Source of the DNA: Micromonospora pisi
GTDB taxonomy: Bacteria > Actinomycetota > Actinomycetes > Mycobacteriales > Micromonosporaceae
Assembly: GCF_003633685.1 (NCBI RefSeq)
Contig: NZ_RBKT01000001.1
Location: 2,852,001 to 2,916,000 of the forward strand
Length of the DNA stretch: 64,000 nucleotides
Reading direction: 5' to 3'
In this document: positions 36,332 through 46,139 of the stretch, in pieces
How positions within the stretch are numbered: position 1 is the first letter of the stretch
Layout of the letters: each line of letters opens with the position of its first letter
Program-made: the position numbers and the translations under genes
The notes under the pieces: model-generated
Database searches by the model: none
What the model was told of the DNA's origin: nothing
What the model saw: the letters and a program-made list of their open reading frames with translations, nothing else

Positions 36332-37126
36332 TCAGTGCTCTTCGGCGACAGCGCCCTGGACGTAGCTGGCGGTCAGCACGACGAAGACGTATGCCTGCAG
36401 GACGATGACCAGTCCTTCGAGGAAGGTCAGCGCGACGGTCATCACCCAGGAGAGCACCGAGACCGGGGCCAGCAGCGGGGTCGCGTTGAGCATCGCGAAT
36501 CCGCCGAGGGTGAAGACCAGCAGGAGCATGTGGCCGGCGAACATGTTCGCGAACAGACGCACGGCCAGTGAGAACGGGCGAACCAGGAACGTCGAGAAGA
36601 ACTCGATCGGAATCAGCAGCGGCAGGATGTACCACGGCGCCGGCGGGATCAGCGAGTGCTTGAAGAACTTCGCCGCCCCGTGGTGCCGGATGCCCACCCA
36701 GATGAACATCACGTAGCTGATCGCCGCGAAGATCGCCGGGAAGGCGATGTGCGAGTTCGGCGAGATCTGGATCAACGGAACGATGCTGAACAGGTTCGTC
36801 AGCAGGATGAAGCAGAAGAGCGTGGTGAAGTACGGCGCGAAGGCGACTCCGCGGTGCCCGATCATCTCCACGGCGATGTTGTTGCGAACGAAGCCGTAGA
36901 TCGACTCAGCGAACCACTGCTTCTTGGTCGGCACCAGCTGCGGGTTCCGGTAGCTCAACAGGAAGAAGAGGATGAGCAATCCGGCCGCGAGCCAGACCAG
37001 CAGGGTGATCTTGGTGACCCAGAGCGAATGTTCGCCCCAGGGGGCGATGCTGGGCAGGAAGAAGTCCCCCACGCTGGGTGGAAACGGGGAATCGCCCTCC
37101 GCGAGGACGACCGTTTGTCCGATCAC
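36332..37126 (-). CDS. atpB: F1F0 ATP synthase a subunit
   Basis: A 264-residue membrane subunit with five to six helices, forming the proton half-channels. The essential Arg is in the segment FSLAVRLFANMFAGHMLL, and LTFLEGLVIVLQAYVF is the conserved last helix pair. Starts at GTG 37126 after GGGAAGGGA. It is 12 bp after the stop of the AtpZ-like gene. Nothing unusual seen. Confidence 0.95.
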   Translation of the reverse strand: MIGQTVVLAEGDSPFPPSVGDFFLPSIAPWGEHSLWVTKITLLVWLAAGLLILFFLLSYRNPQLVPTKKQWFAESIYGFVRNNIAVEMIGHRGVAFAPYFTTLFCFILLTNLFSIVPLIQISPNSHIAFPAIFAAISYVMFIWVGIRHHGAAKFFKHSLIPPAPWYILPLLIPIEFFSTFLVRPFSLAVRLFANMFAGHMLLLVFTLGGFAMLNATPLLAPVSVLSWVMTVALTFLEGLVIVLQAYVFVVLTASYVQGAVAEEH

Positions 37127-37138
37127 CGCGTCCCTTCC

Positions 37139-37381
37139 CTAGTTAGGCGGCGCGCCGAGCCGGCGGATGACCAGGTAGATCCCCCCGGCCGCGCCGAGCA
37201 CTACCCCGATCCCGATGGCGACGCCATCGGTTTCGAGCCATCGGTCGACCAGCCAGCCGATGAGGCCCCACACCAACATCCCTGCGATCAGGTATGCGAG
37301 CGCGGTCCATCCCTGTCCGGCGTTGGGCGGCGGATAGTCGCCCGTGCCGTCAGGGGAGTGGGGGGTTTGGTCACCGGCCAT
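37139..37381 (-). CDS. AtpZ/AtpI-family small membrane protein
   Basis: An 80-residue protein with a hydrophilic N-terminus and two transmembrane helices (ALAYLIAGMLVWGLIGWLVD and IGIGVVLGAAGGIYLVI). The GWLVDRWLETDG segment between them is typical of AtpZ-like proteins found before atpB in many bacteria. In such operons the protein is thought to assist ATP synthase assembly or ion uptake. ATG 37381 is chosen by homology-like pattern, but no clear ribosome binding site precedes it. Confidence 0.75.
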   Translation of the reverse strand: MAGDQTPHSPDGTGDYPPPNAGQGWTALAYLIAGMLVWGLIGWLVDRWLETDGVAIGIGVVLGAAGGIYLVIRRLGAPPN

Positions 37382-37531
37382 GACGGGGCGAACGATATCA
37401 GCCAGAAATACGAGGCAAGGAGGCACCCCCCGCACAACCGGTGTGTGTGGGCGTTCTGGGGCGCGGCGTCGTCTGGAGGCACGCTACTCCGCTTCGGCCC
37501 GCTGGGAAATGACCGATCACGGACAGTTTTT

Positions 37532-38062
37532 TTACGCGCTGGTCGTCTCGGCGAGTCGGCGAAGGTGAACGGTACTGATCCACCAGATGTGCACACCGGT
37601 CCAGACGGCCACCGCGACGGACAGTCCCAGCGCCAACGGCACCAGTCCTGGCCAGCCCGTAGCCGCCGCGGCGGCCATCAGCACCCCGAACACCGAGAAT
37701 TTGGCCACGTACATCGCCAGACCGAACGGTAGGACCAGTTGTGGGTCCAGCGAATCGGCCCAGGCCACGACCAAGGTGGAGGATGTGTAACTGAAAGTGA
37801 CCACAGCAACGCCGATCGCCGCGCCGAGTGCGCCGGCCGTACCGACGGTCAGGCCACCGACGAGCGCGGCCAGAGCGATCAGCGCCGCCGAGGCGGCCAA
37901 CAGTGGCGGCAGATGCCGTAGTCGCCAGTAGCGGTCCGCCGGCACTACCGAATCCGCGGCACCGACGTCCAGTCCTCCCGGGTCGACGATCTGCTCGGCG
38001 GGGGCGGGTTCCGGGGCGCCGTCCGGGACCGCCTCGGCCCGGTCCCGCGTCAGCTCAGCCAC
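37532..38062 (-). CDS. atpI: ATP synthase subunit I-like membrane protein
   Basis: A 176-residue protein with a roughly 50-residue hydrophilic N-terminus and four transmembrane helices, matching the protein that starts actinobacterial atp operons (subunit I-like). The motif [32 protein letters not shown] is distinctive. The GTG at 38062 is used because it overlaps the glyA stop by eight bases and avoids a long overlap; the frame continues into glyA. The role is probably in assembly of the c-ring. A 150-bp gap to the next gene contains no recognised feature. Confidence 0.7.
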   Translation of the reverse strand: MAELTRDRAEAVPDGAPEPAPAEQIVDPGGLDVGAADSVVPADRYWRLRHLPPLLAASAALIALAALVGGLTVGTAGALGAAIGVAVVTFSYTSSTLVVAWADSLDPQLVLPFGLAMYVAKFSVFGVLMAAAAATGWPGLVPLALGLSVAVAVWTGVHIWWISTVHLRRLAETTSA

Positions 38063-39332
38063 GGGGGTACGCCGGAAAGCTCGCGACCAGGTCCGCGACA
38101 TCGCGGGCGACCTCGGTCAGTGTGTCGGCGCCACCCGCGGCGGCCGGGTCGGTCCGGATCGCCCGGGAGATCAGTGTCGCGATCTGCCGCATCTCGCCCT
38201 CTCGCATGCCCTGTGTGGTGACGCTCGGCGTGCCGACCCGGATCCCGGAGGCGACCGCCGGCTTACGTGGGTCGTACGGAATCGCGTTCTTGTTCAGCGT
38301 GATCGTCGCCCGGTCCGCCCGCTCCTCCGCGTCCCGCCCGGTGACGTCCAGCTCACGCAGGTCGACCAGGGCCAGGTGGGTGTCGGTGCCCCCGGAGACG
38401 GGACGCATCCCCTCCGCCGCCAACCCGTCGGCCAACGCCTGCGCGTTCCGGACCACCTGGGTCGCGTACGCCTTGAAGTCAGGTTGCGCGGCCTCGCGCA
38501 ACGCGACCGCCTTGGCCGCGACGGCGTGCATCAACGGCCCGCCCTGGGTGAACGGGAAGACCGCCTTGTCGATCCGGTCGGCGAGCGACTCCCGACAGAG
38601 GATCATTCCGCCGCGTGGCCCCCGGAGCACCTTGTGGGTGGTGAAGCAGACCACGTCCGCGTGCGGCACCGGCGACGGGATCGCCCCACCGGCGACCAGC
38701 CCGATGAAATGCGCGGCGTCCACCATCAGGTACGCCCCGACCTCGTCGGCGATCTCCCGGAACCGGGCGAAGTCGATCAGACGGGGGTACGCGGTGGCGC
38801 CACAAATGATCAGCTTCGGTCGGTGCGCGATCGCCAGGTCGCGAACCTCGTCATAGTCGATCAGCTCGGTGTCCCGGCGCACGGTGTATCCGACCGGCGC
38901 GAACCACTTGCCGGAGAAGTTGACCCGGCTGCCGTGGGTCAGGTGACCGCCGTGCGGCAGCTCCATCGCCAGCACCGTGTCACCCGGCTGCACCAGCGCC
39001 GCGTACGCGGCCAGGTTCGCGCTCGCCCCGGAGTGCGGTTGCAGGTTGGCGTGCTCGGCGCCGAACAGCTCCCTGGCCCGGGAGATTCCGATCTCCTCGG
39101 CCCGGTCCACCTCGGCGCAGCCGCCGTAGTAGCGCCGGCCCGGATAACCCTCGGCGTACTTGTTGGTCAGCGTCGAACCGAGCGCGGCCAGCACCGCCGG
39201 CGAGGTCAGGTTCTCGCTGGCGATCAGTTGCAGCCCGCCCCGCAGCCGGTCCAGCTCGCCCAGGACCACGCCCGCGATTTCCGGGTCGGTGGCCGCCAAC
39301 TCATCGAAGTCGGGCCCAAAGAACGTGCTCAT
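38055..39332 (-). CDS. glyA: Serine hydroxymethyltransferase
   Basis: A 425-residue PLP enzyme that interconverts serine and glycine with tetrahydrofolate. PLP Lys is in [52 protein letters not shown], and [14 protein letters not shown] are the conserved folate and PLP regions. ATG 39332 has GAGGAG upstream. The C-terminus overlaps the next gene by eight bases on the same strand. It is slightly divergent from the canonical GlyA in the segment with [11 protein letters not shown], which is normal within actinobacteria; it may be one of two copies in the genome. Confidence 0.93.
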   Translation of the reverse strand: MSTFFGPDFDELAATDPEIAGVVLGELDRLRGGLQLIASENLTSPAVLAALGSTLTNKYAEGYPGRRYYGGCAEVDRAEEIGISRARELFGAEHANLQPHSGASANLAAYAALVQPGDTVLAMELPHGGHLTHGSRVNFSGKWFAPVGYTVRRDTELIDYDEVRDLAIAHRPKLIICGATAYPRLIDFARFREIADEVGAYLMVDAAHFIGLVAGGAIPSPVPHADVVCFTTHKVLRGPRGGMILCRESLADRIDKAVFPFTQGGPLMHAVAAKAVALREAAQPDFKAYATQVVRNAQALADGLAAEGMRPVSGGTDTHLALVDLRELDVTGRDAEERADRATITLNKNAIPYDPRKPAVASGIRVGTPSVTTQGMREGEMRQIATLISRAIRTDPAAAGGADTLTEVARDVADLVASFPAYPRG

Positions 39333-39453
39333 CGTGGTCTCCTCGTCGGGTGCGCCACCGCAGTGGAGTGTACGGAGCACCTCCCGCGTGATCCATGCAC
39401 GCCCTGCTCAGGGGTGGGATGGGCGACCACGCTCGGGGACACGACGACCCGAC

Positions 39454-40077
39454 TCAGGGCAGCAGCGTGGCGGCGAGCGGTTCCACCGTCTCTTCGATCT
39501 CGTCGGCGACCCGGCGGAACGACTGGTCGCCCCGCCCCCACGGATCATCGAGGTCGTCCGTCGGCAACGGCTCGCTGCCCTGCCGGGCCGCGTCGACCGC
39601 CGCCACCAGCTCGACCCCACGGGCGTAGACCGCCTCGGGGGTGGCCGCCGCGGCCGGCAGCCGGGAGAGGTCGACGGTGGCGAGCAGCCGGCCGAACTCA
39701 CCGAGCACGAAGGTACGGGCGGCCGCGTCCGGGCGGAGCGCCACGACGTACTCCTGCTGGTCGGCGGTGGCGGTCAGCACCAGGTCGGCGGCGTCGATCT
39801 GGTCCGACCGGAGCTTGCGGGCGGCGAAACCCTCGACGGCACCGCCACGCAGCAGGACCTGACGGGCGGCCGGCGGGTTCATCTCCTCCCCCGCGTGCCA
39901 GCCACCGGTGCCGGCGCTGTGACTGTGCAGCAACTGGTCGGCGAGCGCCTGGTCGACCGGCGTACCGTCCGCGTGCCGGGCGAGCCGTTCGCGGATCGCG
40001 AAGGTGAGCAGCCGTTCGGCCATCGGCGAGCGGCAGATGTTGCCCATGCAGACGTGCAGGACGGTGAACGGCGGCAC
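39454..40077 (-). CDS. Low-molecular-weight protein-tyrosine phosphatase family protein
   Basis: A 207-residue protein with the P-loop LHVCMGNICRSPMAERLL (C-X5-R), the hallmark of the LMW-PTP family. The acid Asp lies in the segment LPTDDLDDPWGRGDQSF. It has an inserted segment relative to the shortest members, so the substrate may be special. The GTG start at 40077 directly follows the stop of sua5, so the two are coupled. It may dephosphorylate Tyr/Arg residues or act in exopolysaccharide control; not resolvable here. Confidence 0.85.
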   Translation of the reverse strand: MPPFTVLHVCMGNICRSPMAERLLTFAIRERLARHADGTPVDQALADQLLHSHSAGTGGWHAGEEMNPPAARQVLLRGGAVEGFAARKLRSDQIDAADLVLTATADQQEYVVALRPDAAARTFVLGEFGRLLATVDLSRLPAAAATPEAVYARGVELVAAVDAARQGSEPLPTDDLDDPWGRGDQSFRRVADEIEETVEPLAATLLP

Positions 40078-40722
40078 TCAGCCCCCCTGGGCCTGAAGAT
40101 CGGGCACGACGTCGCGGAGCTTCTCCAACGGGATCGCCCCCTCCCGCACCACCCGGGGCACCGAGCCGGTGAGGTCGACGATGGTGCTCGGCACCGGGTC
40201 CGGGCAGGGCCCGGCCTCCAGGTAGGCCCGGACCGCGTAACCGAGCTGGTCGCGGGCCTCCTCGGCGGTGACCGCCGCCGGCTGTCCGTGCTTGTTCGCC
40301 GAGGAGACCGCCATCGGGCCGGTCTCCCGGAGCACCTCCAGCGCCACCGGGTGCAGCGGCATCCGTACGGCGACGGTGCCGGAGGTGTCGCCGAGGTCCC
40401 ACTGGAGGCTCGGCGAATGTTCGACGATGATCGTCAGGGCGCCCGGCCAGAAGGCCGCGACCAGGTCACGGGCAGCCTGCGGCAGGGTGAAGACCAGCCC
40501 GTCCAGGGTGTGCCGGGAGCCGACCAGGACCGGCGAGGGGACGTTGCGGCCCCGCCCCTTGGCGTTCAGCATCGCGGTGACGGCGTAGGGCGTGAACGCG
40601 TCGGCGCCGACCCCGTAGACCGTGTCGGTCGGCAGGACGATCAGTTCACCGTTCTTGACCGCCTCGATCGCGGCGGCGATCCCACGGTCGCGTTCGGCGA
40701 GGGACCGGCAGTCGTAGAGCAT
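40078..40722 (-). CDS. L-threonylcarbamoyladenylate synthase (Sua5/YrdC/TsaC family)
   Basis: A 214-residue enzyme. It makes threonylcarbamoyl-AMP for the t6A modification of tRNA. The motifs LIVLPTDTVYGVGADAF, NAKGRGRNVPSPVLVGS, FWPGALTIIVEHSP and PMAVSSANKHGQPA are typical. The ATG at 40722 overlaps the prmC stop (TGATG) and is preferred over GTG 40743. Lies in the conserved prmC-sua5-LMW-PTP order of actinobacteria. Confidence 0.93.
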   Translation of the reverse strand: MLYDCRSLAERDRGIAAAIEAVKNGELIVLPTDTVYGVGADAFTPYAVTAMLNAKGRGRNVPSPVLVGSRHTLDGLVFTLPQAARDLVAAFWPGALTIIVEHSPSLQWDLGDTSGTVAVRMPLHPVALEVLRETGPMAVSSANKHGQPAAVTAEEARDQLGYAVRAYLEAGPCPDPVPSTIVDLTGSVPRVVREGAIPLEKLRDVVPDLQAQGG

Positions 40723-41699
40723 CACGAGGAGCCAGTCTGCCACGCCGGAGCGGCTTCGTCGGCACGGGTGCCGACGGAACGGCGTGCGGTGACGAACCGG
40801 GGCCGACCAGCCAGGTCGGGATGATCCCGTACCTCCTCGAAGGCCCCGTACGCACGGAGCAACGCCGGCACCGCCTCGGCGTGGGTGTCATCGTGCTCGA
40901 TGCCGAGCAGCCCACCGGGGCGCAGCAGGGCGGCGGCCCGGTCCAGCACCGGGCGGATCACCGCCAGGCCGTCGGCGCCACCGAAGACCGCCTCCGCCGG
41001 GTCGTGGTCGGCCACCTCCGGGGGTACGGCGATCGCCTCCGGCACGTACGGCGGATTGCAGAGCAGTACGTCCACCCGCCCGGCCAACTCGGCGAGCAGC
41101 CCCGGATCGGTCACGTCGCCGGCCACCACCTCGATCGGCCGGTCCCCGGCGGCGGCCCGCTCGGCCGCGTTGCGCCGCAGCCAGACCAGCGCCTCGGTGG
41201 ACCGCTCGACCGCCACCACCCGGGCGCCCGGCACCTCGTCGGCGACGGAGAGGGCGATGGCACCGCTGCCGCTGCAGAGGTCGACCACCACCGGATCACC
41301 GGCACCACCCGTACCGCCGGCCTCGCCGGCGATCCGCTTCGCCGCGTCGACGCCGACGCCGGCGAGCAGTTCCGTCTCCGGTCGGGGGATGAAGACACCG
41401 GGCCCGACCGCCAGTTCCAGATAACGAAATGGCGCCGATCCGAGCAGGTGCTGCAACGGTTCACGGCCGGCCCGACGGGCGACCAACGCCTGGAACCGCT
41501 CCAGTTGGGCGGGGGTGAACCGGGCGGTCAGCGCCAGCCTTCCCCGCGAGGTGTCCAGCACGTACGCGGCCAGCAGTTCGGCCTCCACCCGTGCCGGCCC
41601 GATCCCGGCCGCGCTCAGCACCCCGGCCGCGTCGGCGACGGCGACCGGCGGCCGCAACCGTTCTGACCCTTCGGCGGGCTGCTGTAGGAAATCTGTCAC
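40722..41699 (-). CDS. prmC: Peptide chain release factor N5-glutamine methyltransferase
   Basis: A 325-residue methyltransferase. It has an N-terminal helical release-factor-binding domain. VVDLCSGSGAIALSVADEV is motif I, and LLCNPPYVPEAI holds the NPPY catalytic motif. FRYLELAVGPGVFIPRPETELL is the conserved recognition segment. It methylates the Gln of the GGQ motif in RF1/RF2; prfA, its target, lies upstream at 43381. GTG 41699 is chosen; a GTG at 41729 would give 335 residues, and neither has a clear ribosome binding site. Divergent to the diguanylate cyclase gene at 41773. Confidence 0.92.
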   Translation of the reverse strand: MTDFLQQPAEGSERLRPPVAVADAAGVLSAAGIGPARVEAELLAAYVLDTSRGRLALTARFTPAQLERFQALVARRAGREPLQHLLGSAPFRYLELAVGPGVFIPRPETELLAGVGVDAAKRIAGEAGGTGGAGDPVVVDLCSGSGAIALSVADEVPGARVVAVERSTEALVWLRRNAAERAAAGDRPIEVVAGDVTDPGLLAELAGRVDVLLCNPPYVPEAIAVPPEVADHDPAEAVFGGADGLAVIRPVLDRAAALLRPGGLLGIEHDDTHAEAVPALLRAYGAFEEVRDHPDLAGRPRFVTARRSVGTRADEAAPAWQTGSS

Positions 41700-41772
41700 G
41701 CCATAATCATGAGACGTCGGACCGGGCACCGGTTACGGGTGCCCGCCGTCCGCGATTCGTAGGAGGTTCCGC

Positions 41773-43329
41773 GTGAGCTGGCTCGACCAGGTCAAAGACC
41801 AGGCCGAGGTCCTCATGCACGCCCGCAGCCTGATGGAGGCTGGCCGGTCGGCGGCGGCGTGTCAGACCTTCGAGCAGGTGATCGACACCACCGACGACCC
41901 GTACTCGCGCGCCGACGCGCTGGTCCAACGCCTCTCCGCGCTGATCAACCTGGGCCGCACCGCCGAATACACCACCGCGGTCGAACGGGCCTTCGAAGCC
42001 GCCCGTGACCTGACCGAGCCGTACCTGCACGGGCACCTGCACGCGCTGGCCGCGCTCGCCGCCCACGACCACGGCGCGCTCGACCGGTGCGTCACCCACC
42101 TGGTACGCAGCGCCCAGGCACTGACCGCGGTGGAGGACCCGGACCGGGAGACCGCGTGGGGCTGGCACGACCTGGCGATGGCCTACTCCTACCTCAGCTT
42201 CCACGGTTACGCGCTGGCCGCGATCGAACGCGCCCGTCAACTCGGCGCCGCCGCCGGGATACCGGACGAGACCTTCGCCGCCCCCGGGATCAGGCTGCGC
42301 AACGCGGTCACCCTCGACCATCACGGCGACAGCGACGGCTGCCTGCGGGTGCTCCGCGACATCGGCGGCGACCTGGAGCGGTTCATCTCCGTCGGTGGCG
42401 GCGAGCGGCTCCGGCCGAGCAGCCTCTGCGCGTACGGCTACGCGGTCGCCCGGCGGGCCGCGCTCGGCGAGCAGACCGAACTGCCGGCCGGGATCTCCGC
42501 CGCCGCTCTGCTCGGCCAGGGCGGGGACGGCGCCCGCGCCAGGGACATGCGGCAGCTCGGCGAGGCATGTCTGGCGATCGCGGCCGGGCGTCCGATCGAG
42601 GCGATGACCCGACTGGAGCGGCTCACCGTCGCGGCCGAGACCCTGGGCGCGGCCGAACACGCCCGGTTGCGGAGCCTGGCGTACAGCAGGGCGGGCGACC
42701 ATCCGGCCGCGCACCGGGCGGACCGGTTCGCGTTCCGGCTCGCCGCGCAACGCAACGACCGGCTCCGGGACGTGTACGTGGACGGGATCGCGGCCCGGAT
42801 CGACCACGAGGAACTGCGCCGCGAGGCGGCCCGGTACGAGGACGAGGCCCTCACCGATCCGCTCACTGGCCTGCCGAACCGCCGCCGGCTGGAGCGTTAC
42901 GTCGCGGCGATGGTCGGGCGGGGCGAGCGGGCGGTGATCGGGGTCTGCGACCTCGACGGGTTCAAGGCGGTCAACACCGCGCACGGCCACCACTCCGGGG
43001 ACCTGGTGCTGCAACGCATCGCCGGGGTGATCAACCGGGTGATGCGGCGCGGCGATTTCGTGGCCCGCTTCGGCGGCGACGAGTTCGTGGTGGTGCTGCC
43101 GAGCGCCGGCATGGCCGAGGCCGCCGAGGTGGGGCGCCGGATCAGCGCAGCGGTGCAGGCCGAGGACTGGGCCTCACTGGTGCCGGGCACGCCGGTCGGG
43201 GTCAGTGTCGGCTTCGCCGAGGTGAGCGGCACCGCCGCCGGGCTGCGGGAGGCGCTCGGCACCGCTTTCAGGGTCGCCGACCGGGAGATGCTGCGGGCCA
43301 AGAGCCGGCCCCGCGCCACGCTTTCCTGA
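41773..43329 (+). CDS. Diguanylate cyclase (GGDEF) with helical-repeat N-terminal sensor
   Basis: A 518-residue cytoplasmic protein without transmembrane segments. Residues 1-350 are helical and TPR-like (AGRSAAACQTFEQVIDTTDD, LAYSRAGDHPAAHRADRF). A GGDEF domain occupies about 355-510. DPLTGLPNRRRLERY starts it, GGDEF is at 434-438, and an RRGD allosteric-inhibition site precedes it at 425-428. The catalytic site and I-site are therefore both intact, which predicts synthesis of c-di-GMP with product inhibition. The start GTG 41773 has AGGAGG at 41761. It is divergent from prmC, in an otherwise translation-related region. The N-terminal half probably senses protein partners. Confidence 0.88.
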   Translation: MSWLDQVKDQAEVLMHARSLMEAGRSAAACQTFEQVIDTTDDPYSRADALVQRLSALINLGRTAEYTTAVERAFEAARDLTEPYLHGHLHALAALAAHDHGALDRCVTHLVRSAQALTAVEDPDRETAWGWHDLAMAYSYLSFHGYALAAIERARQLGAAAGIPDETFAAPGIRLRNAVTLDHHGDSDGCLRVLRDIGGDLERFISVGGGERLRPSSLCAYGYAVARRAALGEQTELPAGISAAALLGQGGDGARARDMRQLGEACLAIAAGRPIEAMTRLERLTVAAETLGAAEHARLRSLAYSRAGDHPAAHRADRFAFRLAAQRNDRLRDVYVDGIAARIDHEELRREAARYEDEALTDPLTGLPNRRRLERYVAAMVGRGERAVIGVCDLDGFKAVNTAHGHHSGDLVLQRIAGVINRVMRRGDFVARFGGDEFVVVLPSAGMAEAAEVGRRISAAVQAEDWASLVPGTPVGVSVGFAEVSGTAAGLREALGTAFRVADREMLRAKSRPRATLS

Positions 43330-43330
43330 C

Positions 43331-43368
43331 CACCGCCCGGCGGCGCCGGTCCGGCCCGCCGGGTGGTG
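43331..43368. terminator. Hairpin between convergent genes
   Basis: CACCGCCCGGCGG at 43331-43343 pairs with CCGCCGGGTGGTG at 43356-43368, with one G:T pair. The inner GCCGGTCCGGC can extend the stem. It lies between the diguanylate cyclase (plus) and prfA (minus). No T-run; possibly bidirectional. Confidence 0.65.
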
Positions 43369-43380
43369 CCGTCGGACGAC

Positions 43381-44469
43381 TCAGCGCCGGGAGAGCTCGT
43401 TCTCGCCGGCCAGCCGGGCCGCCCGGTCCGCCTCGGTGAGCGCGCCGAGTACCGCGTCCAGGTCGCCGGCGAGCACCAGGTCGAGGTTGTAGGCGGTATA
43501 GCCGATCCGGTGGTCGGTGATCCGGTTCTGCGGGTAGTTGTAGGTTCGGATCCGCTCGGAGCGGTCGACCGTACGCACCTGCGAACGGCGGGCGTCGGAG
43601 GCGGCGGCGTCAGCCTGCTCCTGGGCGGCGGCGAGCAGTCGGGCACGCAGGATGCGCAGCGCCTGTTCCCGGTTCTGCAGCTGGCTCTTCTCGTTCTGGC
43701 AGGAGACCACGATCCCGGTCGGCAGGTGGGTGATCCGCACCGCCGAGTCGGTCGTGTTGACCGACTGGCCGCCGGGGCCGGACGAGCGGAACACGTCGAT
43801 GCGCAGCTCGTTCGGGTCGATGGTGACGTCGACGTCCTCCGCCTCGGGCAGCACCAGGACGCCGGCGGCACTGGTGTGGATCCGCCCCTGGGACTCGGTC
43901 ACCGGCACCCGCTGCACCCGGTGTACGCCGCCCTCCCACTTCAACCGGGACCAGACCCCGTTGCCGCCCTCCGGTACGCCCTTGGTCTTGACCGCGAGCG
44001 AGATGTCCTTCACCCCACCCAGATCGGAGTCCTGCACCTCGAGCACCTCGGTCACCCAGCCGTGCCGCTCGGCGTACCGGGTGTACATCCGGAGCAGGTC
44101 ACCGGCGAAGAGCGCGGACTCGTCCCCGCCCTCACCCGCCTTGATCTCCAGAATCACGTCCTTGGCGTCGTGCGGGTCACGCGGGGCGAGCAGTTCGGAC
44201 AGCCGCTGTTCGAGGACTGGCAGCGAGTCGGCCAGCGTCTCCGCCTCGGCGGCGAAGGAGGCGTCCTCGGCGGCGAGTTCCCGGGCGGCGTCGAGGTCCG
44301 ACCGGGCCTGCGCCAGCTCACCGGCGGCCTTGTGGATGGGGGTCAGTTCCGCGAACCGGCGCCCGACCCGCCGGGCGACAGCCTGGTCGGCGTGGATGGC
44401 CGGATCGGCCAGCCGCTTCTCCAGTTCCGCGTACTCGCCGAGGAGTCCCGCCAACCGCTCACTGCTCAT
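43381..44469 (-). CDS. prfA: Peptide chain release factor 1
   Basis: A 362-residue RF1 that recognises UAA/UAG. The peptidyl-transferase motif is in [20 protein letters not shown] (GGQ), and the PXT-type codon-recognition segment lies in [11 protein letters not shown]-adjacent sequence. [18 protein letters not shown] is strongly conserved. It is modified by PrmC encoded nearby. Start at ATG 44469. It follows rpmE with a roughly 140-bp gap holding a strong hairpin. Confidence 0.95.
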   Translation of the reverse strand: MSSERLAGLLGEYAELEKRLADPAIHADQAVARRVGRRFAELTPIHKAAGELAQARSDLDAARELAAEDASFAAEAETLADSLPVLEQRLSELLAPRDPHDAKDVILEIKAGEGGDESALFAGDLLRMYTRYAERHGWVTEVLEVQDSDLGGVKDISLAVKTKGVPEGGNGVWSRLKWEGGVHRVQRVPVTESQGRIHTSAAGVLVLPEAEDVDVTIDPNELRIDVFRSSGPGGQSVNTTDSAVRITHLPTGIVVSCQNEKSQLQNREQALRILRARLLAAAQEQADAAASDARRSQVRTVDRSERIRTYNYPQNRITDHRIGYTAYNLDLVLAGDLDAVLGALTEADRAARLAGENELSRR

Positions 44470-44559
44470 TGCCCGTACTCCTTATGGCGACCGGAGGAAC
44501 GCGGCCTGTGCCGGCCGGGAAAACCGCGGCGGGATTCCTTCCGCGGGCAGATACGGACA

Positions 44560-44595
44560 GCGCCCGCGACCCGGTACGAACCGGGACGCGGGCGC
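44560..44595 (-). terminator. Strong hairpin after rpmE
   Basis: A 16-position stem with one A:A mismatch (44560-44575 with 44580-44595) and an ACGA loop. It begins 11 bp after the rpmE stop on the minus strand and lacks a T-run, as often in high-GC actinobacteria. Probably ends or attenuates rpmE transcription before prfA. Confidence 0.65.
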
Positions 44596-44606
44596 CGTCG
44601 ACGCAG

Positions 44607-44831
44607 CTACTTGGCCTTCTTGGCCTGAACCTTGGCGTACTTCTGCTGGAACTTCGCAACCCGGCCGGCGGTGTCGAGAACGCGCTGCTTACCGGTGTAG
44701 AACGGGTGGCAGGCGCTGCAGGTCTCGACGTGGATCGAGCCGCCCTTGGCGGTGCTGCGGGTGGTGAACGTGCTACCGCAGGAACAGGTCACCTCGGTGG
44801 TGACGTATTCCGGGTGGATGTTGGGCTTCAT
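44607..44831 (-). CDS. rpmE: 50S ribosomal protein L31, zinc-binding form
   Basis: A 74-residue ribosomal protein. It has the two cysteine pairs of the zinc form (CSCGSTF and [13 protein letters not shown]). It starts at ATG 44831 ([14 protein letters not shown]), preceded by a GAGG-like site; fifteen upstream in-frame residues have no support. No Zur box was recognised upstream, but one would be expected only for the zinc-free paralogue. It is followed by prfA in the common actinobacterial order. Confidence 0.95.
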   Translation of the reverse strand: MKPNIHPEYVTTEVTCSCGSTFTTRSTAKGGSIHVETCSACHPFYTGKQRVLDTAGRVAKFQQKYAKVQAKKAK

Positions 44832-45044
44832 GTCGCCTCGGTCCCTTTCGTCAAGTGGTCGCCGGGTCGCCGTCAACGCTCGTCACGATCGCGTGGCGCG
44901 CTCGGGCGTGAACCGGAACCGGTGGCCGATTGACCAGTGTGCCATGGGCCTCGACCCACCCCGAAATCGGGCTGCACACCGGATCCGTGGTGGTTAACGT
45001 ACCTCCACCCCTACGCATTCCCCTCACGCCGGAAGGCACACCCC

Positions 45045-46136
45045 GTGACCACCCCTGTGCACGTACCCGAGACCCCGCTCGACCGTCTCTTCGACCCCTC
45101 GGACCTGGTCACCGCGATCACCGAGGGGCAGGTACGCGCACAACGCCACCCCGAACTGCCACTGAGCGTCTACAACTACACCGAGGCGGCCAGCTACGCC
45201 GGTGCCTGGACACCGGTGACGTTGGCCTGTCGGGGGCTGATCGTGGACGACGTGACCGGTGCGGTGGTGGCCCGGCCGTACCCGAAGTTCTTCAACCACG
45301 ACCAGCCGGAGGCGCCGGACCTGCGGTTCGACGCGGCGGTGACGGTGACCGACAAAGCCGACGGTTCGCTGGGTGTGATCTACCCGACTCCGGGCGGGTA
45401 CGCGGTCGCCACCCGGGGCTCGTTCAGCTCGGACCAGGCCCGGCACGCCACCGGGGTGCTTCGCGCCCGGTACCCCGACTTCGTACCGCCGGCCGGGCTG
45501 ACCGTGCTGGTCGAGATCATCTACCCGGGCAACCGGATCGTGCTCGACTATGCCGGCCTGGACGACCTGGTCCTGCTCGGCGCCGTCGAGATCGGCAGCG
45601 GGCGCAGCCACGGCCCGGCGGCGGTGCCCGACTGGCCCGGTCCGGTGGTGGACACGTTGCCGTACCGCACCCTCGCCGAGGCACTCGCCGCGCCGCCCCG
45701 GGAGAACCGGGAAGGGTTGGTGGTGCACTGGCCGGACACCGACCAGCGCGTGAAGATCAAATATGCGGACTACGTACGGCTGCACCGCCTGGTGTTCGGC
45801 CTCAGCGCCCGAAGCGTCTGGGACGTCATGGTCAACGGCGGCAGCCTGGCCGCGATGGTCGAGCCGCTGCCGGACGAGTTCCACGTCTGGGTGGAGAAAA
45901 TCGCGGCCGAGCTGACCGCGACCGTCGAGGCCCGCGCCGACGCCATCGAAGCCGCGTACGGTGAGATCGTCGCCGGGCTACCGGACGGCTGGACCCGTCG
46001 CGACTTCGCCGGGCGGGCCCTGGCCCACCCGGAACGCGCCGCCCTCTTCCTCCGGCTCGGCAACCGGGACTACCGCTCGCTGCTCTGGCAGCAGGCCCGG
46101 CCGACCGGCGACCGCACCCCGCACAGCCCGGAGTAG
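45045..46136 (+). CDS. T4 Rnl1-like RNA ligase
   Basis: A 363-residue nucleotidyltransferase-fold ligase. Motif I is TDKADGSLG with nucleophile Lys104. Then come ATRGSFSSDQ, EIIYPGNRIVLDY (motif III-type, Glu157), REGLVVHW (motif IV, Glu223) and RVKIKYADYVRLH (motif V, Lys237/Lys239). The spacing matches T4 RNA ligase 1, whose active Lys is at 99. It would seal 3'-OH and 5'-phosphate RNA ends in the cytoplasm. GTG 45045 follows GGAAGG with good spacing. The stop is 3 bp before the kinase-phosphatase gene, so the pair is one operon. The usual T4 substrate is a cleaved tRNA anticodon loop; the substrate here is unknown. Confidence 0.87.
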   Translation: MTTPVHVPETPLDRLFDPSDLVTAITEGQVRAQRHPELPLSVYNYTEAASYAGAWTPVTLACRGLIVDDVTGAVVARPYPKFFNHDQPEAPDLRFDAAVTVTDKADGSLGVIYPTPGGYAVATRGSFSSDQARHATGVLRARYPDFVPPAGLTVLVEIIYPGNRIVLDYAGLDDLVLLGAVEIGSGRSHGPAAVPDWPGPVVDTLPYRTLAEALAAPPRENREGLVVHWPDTDQRVKIKYADYVRLHRLVFGLSARSVWDVMVNGGSLAAMVEPLPDEFHVWVEKIAAELTATVEARADAIEAAYGEIVAGLPDGWTRRDFAGRALAHPERAALFLRLGNRDYRSLLWQQARPTGDRTPHSPE

Positions 46137-46139
46137 AGA

